A stretch of DNA of 58,338 nt from Spongiibacteraceae bacterium (GCA_028280715.1 JANQLG010000028.1:1-58338); one strand, 5' to 3'; shown: positions 25,177 through 34,819, numbered from the stretch's first letter. Numbers and translations: made by a program. Notes: a model not told the origin generated them from the letters alone.

Positions 25177-25935
25177 ATGTCCAATTCCATTGTTGATTCG
25201 TTAACGCGCTCTGCCGACCAGCTGATGAATCCAGTCTGGTATCAGGGCCTGGTTGATAGCCCGCTGTTTTTATTAACCATCTCGTTAGCCTGTTTTCAGT
25301 TAGCCAATGTGGTTTATCGCCGCTTGGGAACTTTTCCGCTATTGCACCCAACTGTATTTGGCGCGGTACTGGTTGCACTGTTGTTATTGCAGCTGGATAT
25401 CCCTTATCAGGATTATTATCAGGCTAATGAATTGCTGATGTTTTGGCTGGGACCAGCGACAGTTGCCCTGGCAGTTCCTCTTTATCAGCAATTACATTTA
25501 ATTCGTCGCATGGCGTTGCCAATTCTGGTGACAGTCTCGAGTGGTGCTATTTTTGCTGCGGTGTCTGCGGTGCTGATTGCTTATCTCCTCGGTGCCAGCG
25601 AAGTTACCATGTTGTCATTGGCGCCTAAATCGGTAACGACACCAATCGCCATTAGTTTAGCTGACGAAATTGGTGGTCTAAGCACATTGGCTGCGGGGGT
25701 GGTGGCTTTAACAGCCGTTGTTGGGATCAGTGTGGCGCCTTTTATTTTTAAATGGCTGAACATCAAAGAGCCAGAAATCTGGGGTTTTTGTCTCGGAGTG
25801 ACGGCACACGGTATGGGTACGGCGCGGGCTTTTGAGATGAATACAACCGCGGGCGCTTTTTCCAGTTTGGCTATGTGCTTAACGGGAGGTTTGAGCGCCG
25901 TGTTGATTCCAATTGCGGTATCGATGCTTGTATAA
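25177..25935 (+). CDS. lrgB: CidB/LrgB family membrane protein
   Basis: This 252-aa protein has seven or more hydrophobic helices and the LrgB signature LAPKSVTTPIAISLADEIGG (about 148-167), followed by GVTAHGMGTARAFEM. It forms an operon with lrgA. The pair is preceded by dsbB with a short gap, so all three may share a transcript. The 234-nt space after it is AT-rich with no gene. Confidence 0.92.
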   Translation: MSNSIVDSLTRSADQLMNPVWYQGLVDSPLFLLTISLACFQLANVVYRRLGTFPLLHPTVFGAVLVALLLLQLDIPYQDYYQANELLMFWLGPATVALAVPLYQQLHLIRRMALPILVTVSSGAIFAAVSAVLIAYLLGASEVTMLSLAPKSVTTPIAISLADEIGGLSTLAAGVVALTAVVGISVAPFIFKWLNIKEPEIWGFCLGVTAHGMGTARAFEMNTTAGAFSSLAMCLTGGLSAVLIPIAVSMLV

Positions 25936-26169
25936 CCTGTTCATTCGGGATATTGATATATTTTTAAATAATTTTTTCAATAATTTCTTGGGCTTACGCC
26001 TTGCTCTTAAAGTAAAGCTAAATTATATTGCAATTGTACTTAGTCACTTCGTAGGTGGATGACTTATTCCTTTATTGATATCTTGAGGTTTAATGTCATT
26101 ACAGTAGTGATGGCAGAAGATACAGAGCTATTGATAAAACATTGATAGAACAATAAAAGGGCTTTCACG

Positions 26170-26634
26170 ATGCTGGATCAATGCACGATAGAAGAACGTT
26201 GGCAAGGTGTAAATGAAATAGTTCGCCGCTGGTTGCAAGAACGTCAATCTGTGATTGTTCAGTTCTGTGCTTTAACCGGTGTTCACGAATTCACTCCAAA
26301 GGCTGAACGTTCGCAACTGCGCTTACAAAAGTTTTGTCAGTTGCTGACGGATTATATTTCAGCCGGTCATTTCGAAGTTTACTATGAACTGATTCGCGAA
26401 GCAGAAGCCTTTGAAGATGGCAGCGCTGATATTGCGACATCATTGATTCCATCGATAACTGATACGACAGAAACCGTATTGCAATTCAGTGATCGATATG
26501 CCGATTCAGAAAAACATCGCGACAGCTTATCGAAAGATCTTTCAAAATTAGGTGAGGTATTAGCGGCGCGCTTTGAATTGGAAGATCAATTAATTGATGT
26601 GATGCACGAAGCACATCGAGAACAAGTGGCCTGA
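26170..26634 (+). CDS. rsd: Rsd/AlgQ family anti-sigma70 regulator
   Basis: This 154-aa helical protein matches Rsd/AlgQ: ERWQGVNEIVRRWLQERQSVIVQFCAL near the start, KFCQLLTDYISAGHFEVYYEL in the middle and LSKLGEVLAARFELEDQLIDVMHEAH near the end. Rsd binds the housekeeping sigma factor and shifts transcription towards alternative sigma factors. Its nearness to dsbB matches the algQ neighbourhood in Pseudomonas. A GGG-rich sequence (AAAAGGGC) lies ahead of the ATG. Confidence 0.88.
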   Translation: MLDQCTIEERWQGVNEIVRRWLQERQSVIVQFCALTGVHEFTPKAERSQLRLQKFCQLLTDYISAGHFEVYYELIREAEAFEDGSADIATSLIPSITDTTETVLQFSDRYADSEKHRDSLSKDLSKLGEVLAARFELEDQLIDVMHEAHREQVA

Positions 26635-26787
26635 TTAATTTCTTTTTGATCAAAGCCGGTCAAAATATTTTCCGGCTTCAAGTTTCATCTCAATGCTTGG
26701 CGATTTGTCAGCATTTATCTATAACATTATTAACTCGGCAATAATACGATTGACGAGTTAATGTGGTGCGGGATTTATCACCATTGG

Positions 26788-26831
26788 TTTGTTAGTAGTT
26801 TGTTAGTGGTTTATTAGTAGCTTAATAGTAA
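26788..26831 (+). repeat. four imperfect 11-nt tandem repeats
   Basis: Consecutive units TTTGTTAGTAG, TTTGTTAGTGG, TTTATTAGTAG and CTTAATAGTAA lie 21 bp before the WD40 lipoprotein gene. A period of 11 bp places each unit on the same DNA face, which could suit cooperative protein binding. It may equally be slippage-generated. Confidence 0.7.
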
Positions 26832-26851
26832 CGAATCATCAGTTTGTTGCC

Positions 26852-27856
26852 ATGCTGAATAATCAATCTTCATATTCAAAGTTATCTTTTTGCTTCGCAT
26901 TGACTGCCAGCTTATTTCTCAGTGGTTGCGATCTCTCCAATAGTCCTGATGAAAGTTGGGAAGTGGCGGTTAAGGGAACCTACAGTGCAGCATTATCGAA
27001 GGATGGTAAGTTAGGCGTAATCGGTTCGATTACTCACGGTGGCAGCTTATGGGAATCGACCAAGGGCGAACGCAAATTTGACTGGAATCATCGTCAGGGT
27101 GAAGACACCAATATTATTGCCAGTGGTTTCTCTCCCGAAGGTGATTTTGCGTTAACGGCTAACCATCAGACTATGGTGCTATGGGATACTCTCACCGGAG
27201 ACGCGATTACTTTCTGGGCTGCGCCTAATGAAGTGTTATCGGTAGATCTCACACCTAATGGCAACTATGCATTTTTAGGCTTAGGTGATTACACGGCGGT
27301 GTTATTTGATGTAAAACGTGGCGGTGTGCAGCGTCGATTTACTCACCAGGACAGAGTCCGCAGTGTGGCACTTAGCGACAGTGGTGAGTTGGCTGTCACA
27401 GGATCAGAAGATCAAACCGCAAAGCTTTGGAATGTCAACACAGGTGAAGAGTTATTTAGCTGGCAGCATGAAGATGAAGTAGTGACCGTTGCCATTTCCC
27501 CTTTAGGCGGCAAAGCACTAACGGTCGGTAAATATGACAAAGCTGTGATTTGGAATACGCGTACAGGTAAAGCGATTGACGAGTTGCCACTAATAGCCAC
27601 CGCAGTTAAGCGAGGCCAGGCATTTACCAGCGCGGTATTTTCTGAAAATGGCAAATTACTGTTAACCGGAGATTCAGATCGGTTAGTACAATTGTGGGAT
27701 GTGGAAAAATTTGTTGAGGTTGCACGCTGGACAGTACCCAAACGCGATCCCTGGAAGCCAACGAGTGCTTCAATTGCTGCGGTAAGCTTTACTAATCGAC
27801 AAGATAGCTATGTTGCTATCGCGTCCAATGGTTTTATTCATCGTCTAAAACGCTGA
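26852..27856 (+). CDS. WD40-repeat lipoprotein
   Basis: This 334-aa protein has a signal peptide ending in a lipobox (FLSGC, Cys near 26) and then about six WD40-type blades (for example VALSDSGELAVTGSEDQTAKLWNVNTGE and SENGKLLLTGDSDRLVQLWDV split across 150-290). It is predicted to form a beta-propeller attached to a membrane, used for protein contacts. No partner is obvious from the neighbours. A strong terminator follows. Confidence 0.9.
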   Translation: MLNNQSSYSKLSFCFALTASLFLSGCDLSNSPDESWEVAVKGTYSAALSKDGKLGVIGSITHGGSLWESTKGERKFDWNHRQGEDTNIIASGFSPEGDFALTANHQTMVLWDTLTGDAITFWAAPNEVLSVDLTPNGNYAFLGLGDYTAVLFDVKRGGVQRRFTHQDRVRSVALSDSGELAVTGSEDQTAKLWNVNTGEELFSWQHEDEVVTVAISPLGGKALTVGKYDKAVIWNTRTGKAIDELPLIATAVKRGQAFTSAVFSENGKLLLTGDSDRLVQLWDVEKFVEVARWTVPKRDPWKPTSASIAAVSFTNRQDSYVAIASNGFIHRLKR

Positions 27857-27862
27857 AATATT

Positions 27863-27890
27863 AAAAAGGGGGCTTAAAGCCCCCTTTTTA
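27863..27890. terminator. bidirectional rho-independent terminator
   Basis: AAAAAGGGGGC and GCCCCCTTTTT form a GC-rich stem around a TTAAA loop. T-tracts lie on both strands. It separates the convergent WD40 and tolC genes. Confidence 0.93.
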
Positions 27891-27891
27891 A

Positions 27892-29310
27892 TTAATTTCT
27901 CAGGTATTCCTGATACTGATTCGCTGTTGGCGAATCCGGCTGTACCATCCATTTGTGAATTTCATAAATATCCTGCGGCGTTAATGTGCCAGCGGCCTGT
28001 TTAAGACTCAACATATTAATTACATAGTCATAACGCGAATTTGAGTAGTCACGTATTGATGAAAACAAATTGCGTTGTGCTTGTAGTACATCAACAATAT
28101 TTCTTGTGCCTACCTCATAGCCGGCTTGTGTTGCGTCAAGGGCGCTACTGGTAGAAACAATCGCCTGCTGACGGGCTTTCACGCGTTGTACATCAGTGGA
28201 AACTGTGATGTGGGAAGCACGAACTGTTTGGACAACATTACGCTGTGTTTCAATTTTTCGTTGTTGAGATGTGTTGTATTGCTCGTAGGCCTGACGTCGT
28301 GAAGCACTAATTTGTCCACCTGAATAAATCGGTACATTTAAGCGAATACCAAAATTGTAACCCTCGGACTGGCTTTCGAAAGGTGCGTTTGGGTCTGTTA
28401 TAGTGGGATCTGCTCGATTATTAAAATTGTTACCGTCTTGGTCTGTATCTCTATAGTTATAGAAGCCAGTAATAGTTGGTGCATGCTGCATTTTTTTAGA
28501 TGTAGCATTTCGACGAGCAGCTTCAGCACCGTAAAGCGCGGCTTTTAGAGAGTTGTTGTGTTTGAGAGCAAAGTTCACCCATTCATCGCGTGCTATAGGG
28601 TCAGGATTAATAACAGGAAAATCTTTATTAAGTAGCCAAAGGTTATTGTGTTCTTGCCCCGTTAATACTCCTAATGCTTCATAGGATGTCCCTAAATTTC
28701 CTTCGTCAGTCAGACGCTGAACTACAGTGGCATCGTAAACAGCCCTAGCTTCATGAACATCTGTTATGGCTATTAAGCCTACATCAAAGCGTTGCTGAGT
28801 TTGTTCTAATTGACGTTTTGTGGCACGTTCTTCAGCCTTTGCCGCTTCCAGATTATCCTGGGTGCGAAGTACATTAAAGTAAGCTTCAGCAACACGAACA
28901 ATTAAATTTTGCTGGTCGGCAGCTAACTGTGCTTCTGCTTGTTTTGTGACTTCTTTACCCTGTCTAAAGTTAAACCAGGCTGATAAATCGAATAGAGTTT
29001 GGGTTAATGAAAGACTGAGGGTAGTACTATCGGATTCAGAGTCGACATCTCTTGGTACTGAGATCGTGCTATTGGAAAATTCTTCACTATCACTTTCCGA
29101 GTATTCAGCAGATGCGGAGATCTGTGGCAATAAAGTGGAGAATGATAATTTTTCAGTTTCCAGGTTCGTACGGTAAGTCGCTTCAGCCGCTTTCAAGGTC
29201 GCATCGTTTTTCAATGCCAATTCATAGATATCAACCAGCGTATCTGCCTGCGCTAGGGTAGAAGCACAGACGGCCACTGCTAGAGAAATTGGTCGTAAAA
29301 GTGATTTCAT
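27892..29310 (-). CDS. tolC: outer membrane efflux channel TolC
   Basis: This 472-aa protein has a signal peptide (about 1-22, ending TLAQA) and two OEP repeats of long helices with beta-strand insertions. TolC-type marks include LVDIYELALKNDATLKAAE near the start, LSLTQTLFDLSAWFNFRQG, LNVPIYSGGQISASRRQA and EVGTRNIVDVLQAQRNLF. It is the outer-membrane exit duct for type I secretion and for RND and ABC tripartite pumps. Both an ABC pump (7661-11923) and an RND pair (34820-39117) occur in this window. The order with DUF1249, cpdA, yqiA and parE is as in enterics. Confidence 0.92.
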   Translation of the reverse strand: MKSLLRPISLAVAVCASTLAQADTLVDIYELALKNDATLKAAEATYRTNLETEKLSFSTLLPQISASAEYSESDSEEFSNSTISVPRDVDSESDSTTLSLSLTQTLFDLSAWFNFRQGKEVTKQAEAQLAADQQNLIVRVAEAYFNVLRTQDNLEAAKAEERATKRQLEQTQQRFDVGLIAITDVHEARAVYDATVVQRLTDEGNLGTSYEALGVLTGQEHNNLWLLNKDFPVINPDPIARDEWVNFALKHNNSLKAALYGAEAARRNATSKKMQHAPTITGFYNYRDTDQDGNNFNNRADPTITDPNAPFESQSEGYNFGIRLNVPIYSGGQISASRRQAYEQYNTSQQRKIETQRNVVQTVRASHITVSTDVQRVKARQQAIVSTSSALDATQAGYEVGTRNIVDVLQAQRNLFSSIRDYSNSRYDYVINMLSLKQAAGTLTPQDIYEIHKWMVQPDSPTANQYQEYLRN

Positions 29311-29626
29311 GGGTAATCCCTTTATCGTTATTACAGCGATTATTTGCTTGACGCACTGGTCTTGAAATAATGGTGGTCAATAGTAACAAAGTGTTTGCTA
29401 ATTCCATAACTAAGATAAGGCCTTGCCAGTTAATTTTCGTTAAGGGAAATAGAGTGGGGTGAAAACTGCTAAACTTGTTAATCAAAACCAAGAAAGTTGA
29501 TTAATAAATCCTTAAGATAGTTACAGCACAGTAGTTTAAAGGCATGGTTAAGGCCATGTAAGTGTCAGGTTATATAAATGTCCGAATTTGAACTGCCCGG
29601 ATTTTGATTTGTATCGGAGTTATCAA

Positions 29627-30082
29627 TTGAGGAAGAAGTATTCTATCGATTTGGCAAAGGATCAGGCCGAGTGTGAGGCCAATTACGCTCGTCTGATGCA
29701 GTTGTTGCCAGATATTGATGATGTAGATAAGCGAGAATTCGGTGTCCATCAACCTGGTGGGGCGCACTTGCGGTTGCAAATTGTGATTCGCGAGCGTTGT
29801 AAATACACCACTATGCTGGATATCAGTCAGGGTCCATCCAGTTTAGAAGGCCTGGCACTACCTATTCCCTGTTTTTCCCTGCGTGTTTACCATGATGCCC
29901 GTATGGCTGAGGTGGTTTCTTTCGATCAGCATCGGCAATTACTACCGCGTTACGAGTACCCCAATAAAAATATGTATCAATGTGACGAGAAGTCGCAGCT
30001 AAATGCATTTCTGGGTGAATGGCTCAGTCACTGCCTGCAATTTGGCCATGCTCTGGATGATGTGAGCCCTGCTTTAGGCTGA
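29627..30082 (+). CDS. DUF1249 family protein (YqiB-like)
   Basis: The 151-aa product matches DUF1249: DLAKDQAECEANYARLMQLLPD, LRLQIVIRERCKYTTMLDI and LRVYHDARMAEVVSF, ending with a short helix. I place the start at TTG 29627 because CGGAGT lies about 7 nt upstream and family members begin close to this point. An upstream TTG at 29588 is possible. The family is widespread next to cpdA and tolC and has no known biochemical function. Confidence 0.87.
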   Translation: MRKKYSIDLAKDQAECEANYARLMQLLPDIDDVDKREFGVHQPGGAHLRLQIVIRERCKYTTMLDISQGPSSLEGLALPIPCFSLRVYHDARMAEVVSFDQHRQLLPRYEYPNKNMYQCDEKSQLNAFLGEWLSHCLQFGHALDDVSPALG

Positions 30083-30223
30083 TAATTGAGAAAACACGTT
30101 TTTTGTTATTTTTAATAGGCAATTGTTACTGGATTTTGATGGTATTTGGTTTTTAATGGAGATAACCGGTCAGTAAGTAGTCAATAACAGATTGGCCGTT
30201 TTTTTAGTTCAAGGATTTTAGAC

Positions 30224-31030
30224 TTGCAGATATCTCTTAAACATTCGACCGTTCGCATTGTACAAATCACCGACTCCCATCTTGGCGAAAAGCCGGGTGA
30301 TGGTTTGTTGGGTATGGATACCGGTGAAAGCCTCCAGCACGTCATCAATCTGGTTAAAAGTGAACGCCCACAGGTCGATTTACTGCTGGCTACTGGGGAT
30401 ATCGCCAACAGTGGCAGAATTGAATCCTATAAACGTTTTGCCCAAATGACGGGTGGAATTGCCGATCACGCACTGTGGTTGCCGGGCAATCACGATTTGG
30501 TCGAGCCAATGCGGGCGGCAATTGATGGTGGAACCCATATGGATGCCGTTGCCGATGTCAGCAATTGGCGCATCATTATGGTTAATTCCAAGATTCCCGG
30601 CGAAGTAGGTGGTGCTATTGCAGAGGCTGAATTAACTTTTTTGCGAGAGCAGCTGCAGAACAGTCGAGCTGAACATGTAATGGTGTGTTTGCACCACCAT
30701 CCGATTAATATTGATTGTGAATGGCTGGATGAGCAAAGAGTCAGTAATGCCGATGCCTTTTTCTCTGTGCTCGCTGAGTTTGATACTGTGCGCGCTGTTT
30801 TATGGGGGCATATTCATCAGCAGATTGATCAGTGGCGTGGCGATGTTAAATTGATGTCGACACCATCAACCTGTATTCAATTCGCTCCCCTCCAACCCAG
30901 TTTCAAGCTTGACCGATTGAATCCCGGCTACCGCTGGTTGGAATTACACATTGATGGATCTATTAGCACGAGTGTTTCTCGTATTGATGAGACCTTTGAT
31001 ATCGATTACGACTACACCGGCGGCTATTAA
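30224..31030 (+). CDS. cpdA: 3',5'-cyclic AMP phosphodiesterase
   Basis: This 268-aa class III phosphodiesterase is a calcineurin-like metallo-enzyme. Metal motifs are D-x-H (TDSHLGE), GD (ATGDIANSG), GNHD (LPGNHDL), then HHHP (CLHHHPI) and GHxH (WGHIHQQ). It hydrolyses cAMP. The start is TTG at 30224 behind AAGGAT. A class III adenylate cyclase is encoded at 53737, so both ends of a cAMP circuit are in the window. Confidence 0.93.
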   Translation: MQISLKHSTVRIVQITDSHLGEKPGDGLLGMDTGESLQHVINLVKSERPQVDLLLATGDIANSGRIESYKRFAQMTGGIADHALWLPGNHDLVEPMRAAIDGGTHMDAVADVSNWRIIMVNSKIPGEVGGAIAEAELTFLREQLQNSRAEHVMVCLHHHPINIDCEWLDEQRVSNADAFFSVLAEFDTVRAVLWGHIHQQIDQWRGDVKLMSTPSTCIQFAPLQPSFKLDRLNPGYRWLELHIDGSISTSVSRIDETFDIDYDYTGGY

Positions 31031-31115
31031 TTGCACAGTGGTTTTTTCTCAATTTCTGTTAGCTGATAATCCCTAAAAACGGTATGCTTGCGGCTTTGTT
31101 TTATCCTGTTCGCGT

Positions 31116-31694
31116 ATGTCAGCACTATTGGTCTATATTCACGGTTTCCAAAGTTCGCCCTTGTCTGCCAAGGCGCAGGAAACTCGTTGCTATGTAGAAA
31201 ACACAGGGCTGGATGTTGAAGTCGCTGTGCCGGCATTGTCCGATTATCCGGGCGAAAGTTACTGGCAGCTGCAGCAATTGGTACATGATAATCTGCAACG
31301 ACAGATCGCATTGATTGGTAGCTCGCTGGGTGGTTTTATGGCGACTGCTCTGGCAGAAGAATTTGGTTTAAAAGCGGTTCTTGTTAATCCCAGTGTTCAT
31401 CCCTACCGTCTGATTGATACCCATTATGGTGAAAATACTAACCCTTACACCGGCAAAATATTTTATTTGGATGAAGGGCATGCGCAGGAGCTTCATCGAT
31501 TAAAGGTTGATGGGTTCAGTCGCTCGGAGAATTTACTGGTGATGCTGCAAAAGGGTGATGAAACACTGGATTATCGTGAAGCAGCTGAACATTATTGCAG
31601 TTGTCAGCAAATGGTAGAAGAAGGCGGTGATCATCGCTTTCAGGGCTTTGATAAACATTTACCCGCTATCATGAAATTTTTAGAATTGTCGTAA
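31116..31694 (+). CDS. yqiA: YqiA-type esterase
   Basis: This 192-aa alpha/beta-hydrolase has the nucleophile elbow GSSLGG (about 68-73), YIHGFQSSP at the oxyanion-hole strand and a late GGDHRF segment providing the catalytic His. It matches YqiA, a small thioesterase/esterase encoded between cpdA and parE in many gammaproteobacteria. The native substrate is unknown. Confidence 0.92.
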   Translation: MSALLVYIHGFQSSPLSAKAQETRCYVENTGLDVEVAVPALSDYPGESYWQLQQLVHDNLQRQIALIGSSLGGFMATALAEEFGLKAVLVNPSVHPYRLIDTHYGENTNPYTGKIFYLDEGHAQELHRLKVDGFSRSENLLVMLQKGDETLDYREAAEHYCSCQQMVEEGGDHRFQGFDKHLPAIMKFLELS

Positions 31695-31740
31695 CAGCAA
31701 ATCATTTATCAAAACGTTAGATTGAATTAATAAGAGCAGA

Positions 31741-33624
31741 ATGTCGAACTATAACGCTGAATCTATAGAAGTCTTAACCGGGCTTGACCCAGTGCGCAAA
31801 CGTCCCGGTATGTACACAGATACCACTCGTCCTAACCATCTGGCTCAGGAGGTGATCGACAATAGCGTTGATGAAGCACTGGCAAACTTTGCTAAACAAA
31901 TAGAAGTTATCATTCATAAAGACGGCTCATTGACTTGTACCGACGATGGTCGCGGTATGCCTGTTGATCTTCATCCCGAGCAGAAAAAACCAGGCGTCGA
32001 AGTTATCCTTACTACGTTGCACGCGGGCGGTAAATTCAACAGCGATAATTATCAATTCTCCGGTGGTTTGCATGGCGTGGGGGTGTCGGTGGTCAATGCG
32101 TTGTCCAAGACCTTGGAAGTCACTATTCGTCGCGATGGCAACGTCTACCAAATGAATTTCAAAGATGGTGAAAAGGCTAGCGATTTAAACATTATTGATA
32201 ACTGTGGCAAGCGTAATACGGGTACCAGTATTCGATTTTTACCAGACGCCAACTATTTCGATTCGGCAAAATTTTCTATCCCGCGTATGAAACATGTGCT
32301 GAGGGCAAAGGCAGTTTTGTGTCCGGGTTTGAAAGTGTTGTTTACTGATGAAGCCAGCGGCGAAAAAGAAGAGTGGTATTACGAGGATGGCCTGAAGGAT
32401 TATATCCTGGCCAGTACTCAGGGCTGGGAAACCCTACCTGCAGAGCCCTTTATCGGCAGCTTCGCCGGCTCTAATGAAGGTGTTGATTGGGCGGTGCAAT
32501 GGTTGCCAGAGGGCGGTGAGTTGATCAATGAGTCCTACGTCAATTTGATTCCAACAGCTCAAGGTGGCACACACGTAAACGGATTACGGACAGGATTATT
32601 AGAGGCATTAAGAGAGTTTTGTGAGTTCAGAAATCTGTTACCTCGTGGTATTAAACTATCACCCGATGATATCTGGGATAAATGCAGTTACGTGTTGTCA
32701 TCAAAGCTGGAAGATCCACAATTCTCAGGTCAGACCAAAGAGCGATTAAGTTCTCGTGAGGCGGCTGCTTTTGTTTCTGGCGTGGCTAAAGATGCCTTTA
32801 GTTTATGGTTAAACCAACACACGGAAGATGCGGAAAAACTGGCAGACATGTGTATCTCCAATGCACAGTCGCGATTGAAAAAATCGAAAAAGGTTGCGCG
32901 TAAAAAAGTCACCAGTGGTCCGGCTTTGCCGGGTAAATTGGCCGACTGTGCCGGTGATGAAGCCGAACGTGGTGAATTATTTTTGGTAGAGGGTGATTCT
33001 GCCGGTGGTTCAGCCAAGCAGGCGCGAGATCGTCAATTTCAAGCTATCTTGCCGTTGCGTGGAAAAATTCTTAATACCTGGGAGGTAGATTCACAGGAAA
33101 TTTTAGCTTCGCAGGAAGTGCATGATATCTCTGTTGCCATCGGCGTTGATCCCGGTTCCGATAATCTTGATGGATTGCGTTATCACAAAATTTGTATCCT
33201 GGCCGATGCGGATTCCGATGGCCTGCATATCGCTACACTAATCTGTGCCTTGTTTGTTCGTCACTTCAAGCCTTTAGTTCAACAGGGTCACGTATATGTC
33301 GCCATGCCACCGCTTTATCGTATTGATGTCGGTAAAGATGTTTATTATGCGTTGGACGATGCAGAAAAGCAGGGAATACTCGATCGCATCGAAGCGGAAA
33401 AGAAAAAAGGCAAAGTCGGTGTGCAGCGCTTTAAAGGGCTCGGTGAAATGAATCCTATGCAGCTTAGAGAAACTGTTATGAATGGTGACACCCGGCGACT
33501 GGTTCGTCTGGTAATGGATCATGGTGATGATACCAGTCAGGTGATGGATATGTTGCTGGCAAAAAAACGTGCAGCAGATCGAAAGGTTTGGTTAGAAGCT
33601 AAAGGTGATTTGGCAGAGGTTTAA
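31741..33624 (+). CDS. parE: DNA topoisomerase IV subunit B
   Basis: This 627-aa protein has the GHKL ATPase (EVIDNSVDEAL, DDGRGMP, GGLHGVGVSVVNALS), a transducer domain and the TOPRIM domain (EGDSAGGSA, DADSDGLHI). Length and sequence fit ParE and not GyrB. With ParC it decatenates daughter chromosomes. ParC, often just downstream, is not found here. A deaminase/membrane-protein pair on the opposite strand follows instead. Confidence 0.96.
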   Translation: MSNYNAESIEVLTGLDPVRKRPGMYTDTTRPNHLAQEVIDNSVDEALANFAKQIEVIIHKDGSLTCTDDGRGMPVDLHPEQKKPGVEVILTTLHAGGKFNSDNYQFSGGLHGVGVSVVNALSKTLEVTIRRDGNVYQMNFKDGEKASDLNIIDNCGKRNTGTSIRFLPDANYFDSAKFSIPRMKHVLRAKAVLCPGLKVLFTDEASGEKEEWYYEDGLKDYILASTQGWETLPAEPFIGSFAGSNEGVDWAVQWLPEGGELINESYVNLIPTAQGGTHVNGLRTGLLEALREFCEFRNLLPRGIKLSPDDIWDKCSYVLSSKLEDPQFSGQTKERLSSREAAAFVSGVAKDAFSLWLNQHTEDAEKLADMCISNAQSRLKKSKKVARKKVTSGPALPGKLADCAGDEAERGELFLVEGDSAGGSAKQARDRQFQAILPLRGKILNTWEVDSQEILASQEVHDISVAIGVDPGSDNLDGLRYHKICILADADSDGLHIATLICALFVRHFKPLVQQGHVYVAMPPLYRIDVGKDVYYALDDAEKQGILDRIEAEKKKGKVGVQRFKGLGEMNPMQLRETVMNGDTRRLVRLVMDHGDDTSQVMDMLLAKKRAADRKVWLEAKGDLAEV

Positions 33625-33640
33625 AGTATATGCTTTGCCT

Positions 33641-34126
33641 CTATAAATAATGCAGCATTTGTATTTTTTGTATGATATGAATTGCTAAATATAAGAATAA
33701 ACAAGCTACTGAAAAAGTTGATAAATACCAAGCAGTTCTGTAGATGATAGTTCTTTGTCTTCTTACCATTAATAACGTTAGCCCATGTTGATCCAGATTA
33801 TTAAAGTCTTCGGTTTTTGACCAATGCACCCAAACAACTAATAACAATAAAAAACAGGAAATGAGTACAGAGGAAATGCCTGTATAGAGCAGAAATATGA
33901 GTGCTGTTAAGTCATCTGTGTCAATAATAAATAATGCAAACACAGCAATGATGATCGAGTTGAAGGTTAATAGTGCTGAAAATTTATCATCTAAAATCGT
34001 AAGGCAATTGTAGAGATGATTGAACACATCTTTGTGTTGTTCATCAGATTTCATTTTAGATAATGCAGCTAGGTGGTTGGTTAAGCCAATTTTCCCCTTT
34101 GGCAGATCAGTTTTTAGTTTAAACAC
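33641..34126 (-). CDS. small membrane protein, resembles Pycsar effector-type (PycTM-like) proteins
   Basis: The 161-aa product has an N-terminal soluble helix, then three hydrophobic segments (about 57-75, 80-105 and 135-155). Ahead of the first helix lies a D-x-K-x-x-x-L stretch (LDDKFSALLTFNS), the pattern I associate with DUF5706/PycTM-type membrane effectors. That match is from memory and not searched. I take the start as GTG 34126, since GGGAGG lies 4 nt upstream inside the deaminase gene. The two genes overlap by 8 bp and are translationally coupled. A longer open frame begins with TTG at 34150. Confidence 0.65.
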   Translation of the reverse strand: MFKLKTDLPKGKIGLTNHLAALSKMKSDEQHKDVFNHLYNCLTILDDKFSALLTFNSIIIAVFALFIIDTDDLTALIFLLYTGISSVLISCFLLLLVVWVHWSKTEDFNNLDQHGLTLLMVRRQRTIIYRTAWYLSTFSVACLFLYLAIHIIQKIQMLHYL

Positions 34127-34574
34127 GTTCCCTCCCGGCAATATCTTCAAACCACAGTTCAGGCTTTTCTTTAATAAATTTTTCCATTAAAGCAATGCAG
34201 TCAGCATCGTTGAGTAACTCGACTTCAACCCCATGTTCTTTTAAGAAAGGGATGTTGCCTTCAAAATTTTTATTTTCTCCGATAACAACGCGTTTTATAC
34301 CAAATTGAATAATAGTGCCCGAGCACATCATGCAGGGAGATAGAGTAGTGTAGAGAGTGGTATTGTTGTAGTGTGAGCGTCTGCCGGCATTTCGAATACA
34401 ATCCATTTCACCGTGTGCTATGGGATCCGATTGTTGAACGCGTTGGTTATAGCCACGACCAATGATTTTGTTGTTTTCATTATCAACCAGGATCGATCCA
34501 ACCGGTACGCCACCTGAGTCGTGACTTTTTTGTGCTTCAGCTAAAGCTTGCTGCATATATATTTTGTCATTCAT
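34119..34574 (-). CDS. cytosine/nucleoside deaminase (yeast cytosine deaminase-like)
   Basis: This 151-aa zinc enzyme of the CMP/dCMP deaminase fold has the motifs H-x-E (AHGEMD, His54, Glu56) and P-C-x-x-C (SPCMMC, Cys81 and Cys84). Strands such as TTLYTTLSPCMMCSGTII and the end KPELWFEDIAG closely recall yeast cytosine deaminase more than bacterial tRNA adenosine deaminase TadA. The reaction would be cytosine to uracil (or a related base). It is the first gene of a two-gene operon with the membrane protein. No salvage genes are nearby. Confidence 0.85.
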   Translation of the reverse strand: MNDKIYMQQALAEAQKSHDSGGVPVGSILVDNENNKIIGRGYNQRVQQSDPIAHGEMDCIRNAGRRSHYNNTTLYTTLSPCMMCSGTIIQFGIKRVVIGENKNFEGNIPFLKEHGVEVELLNDADCIALMEKFIKEKPELWFEDIAGRERV

Positions 34575-34819
34575 TTTTTAACCGAGTTATTACTTTTTTT
34601 AATGTGAAGTACCGTATTTAATTACTTTAACCCTAGGATTTGTTTGGCCATCAACACCAATGAATAGTGTACCACCGTCAGCGTTTAAAAAACCCGCCAC
34701 CGTTTTTAAGATGATAAGAAGTCTCGCTTAATATGGCTATTCAGGTTATCTTTAACACTCACTGCGCCTGTGCCGTAGACGCCACCTTTTCAATTTTATG
34801 TTGCTTGTAGGAGGAACCT

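Noticed and set aside
26635-26851. Possible CRISPR remnant from the repeated units
   Set aside because: Units are 11 nt in direct tandem without spacers, so this is not a CRISPR array.
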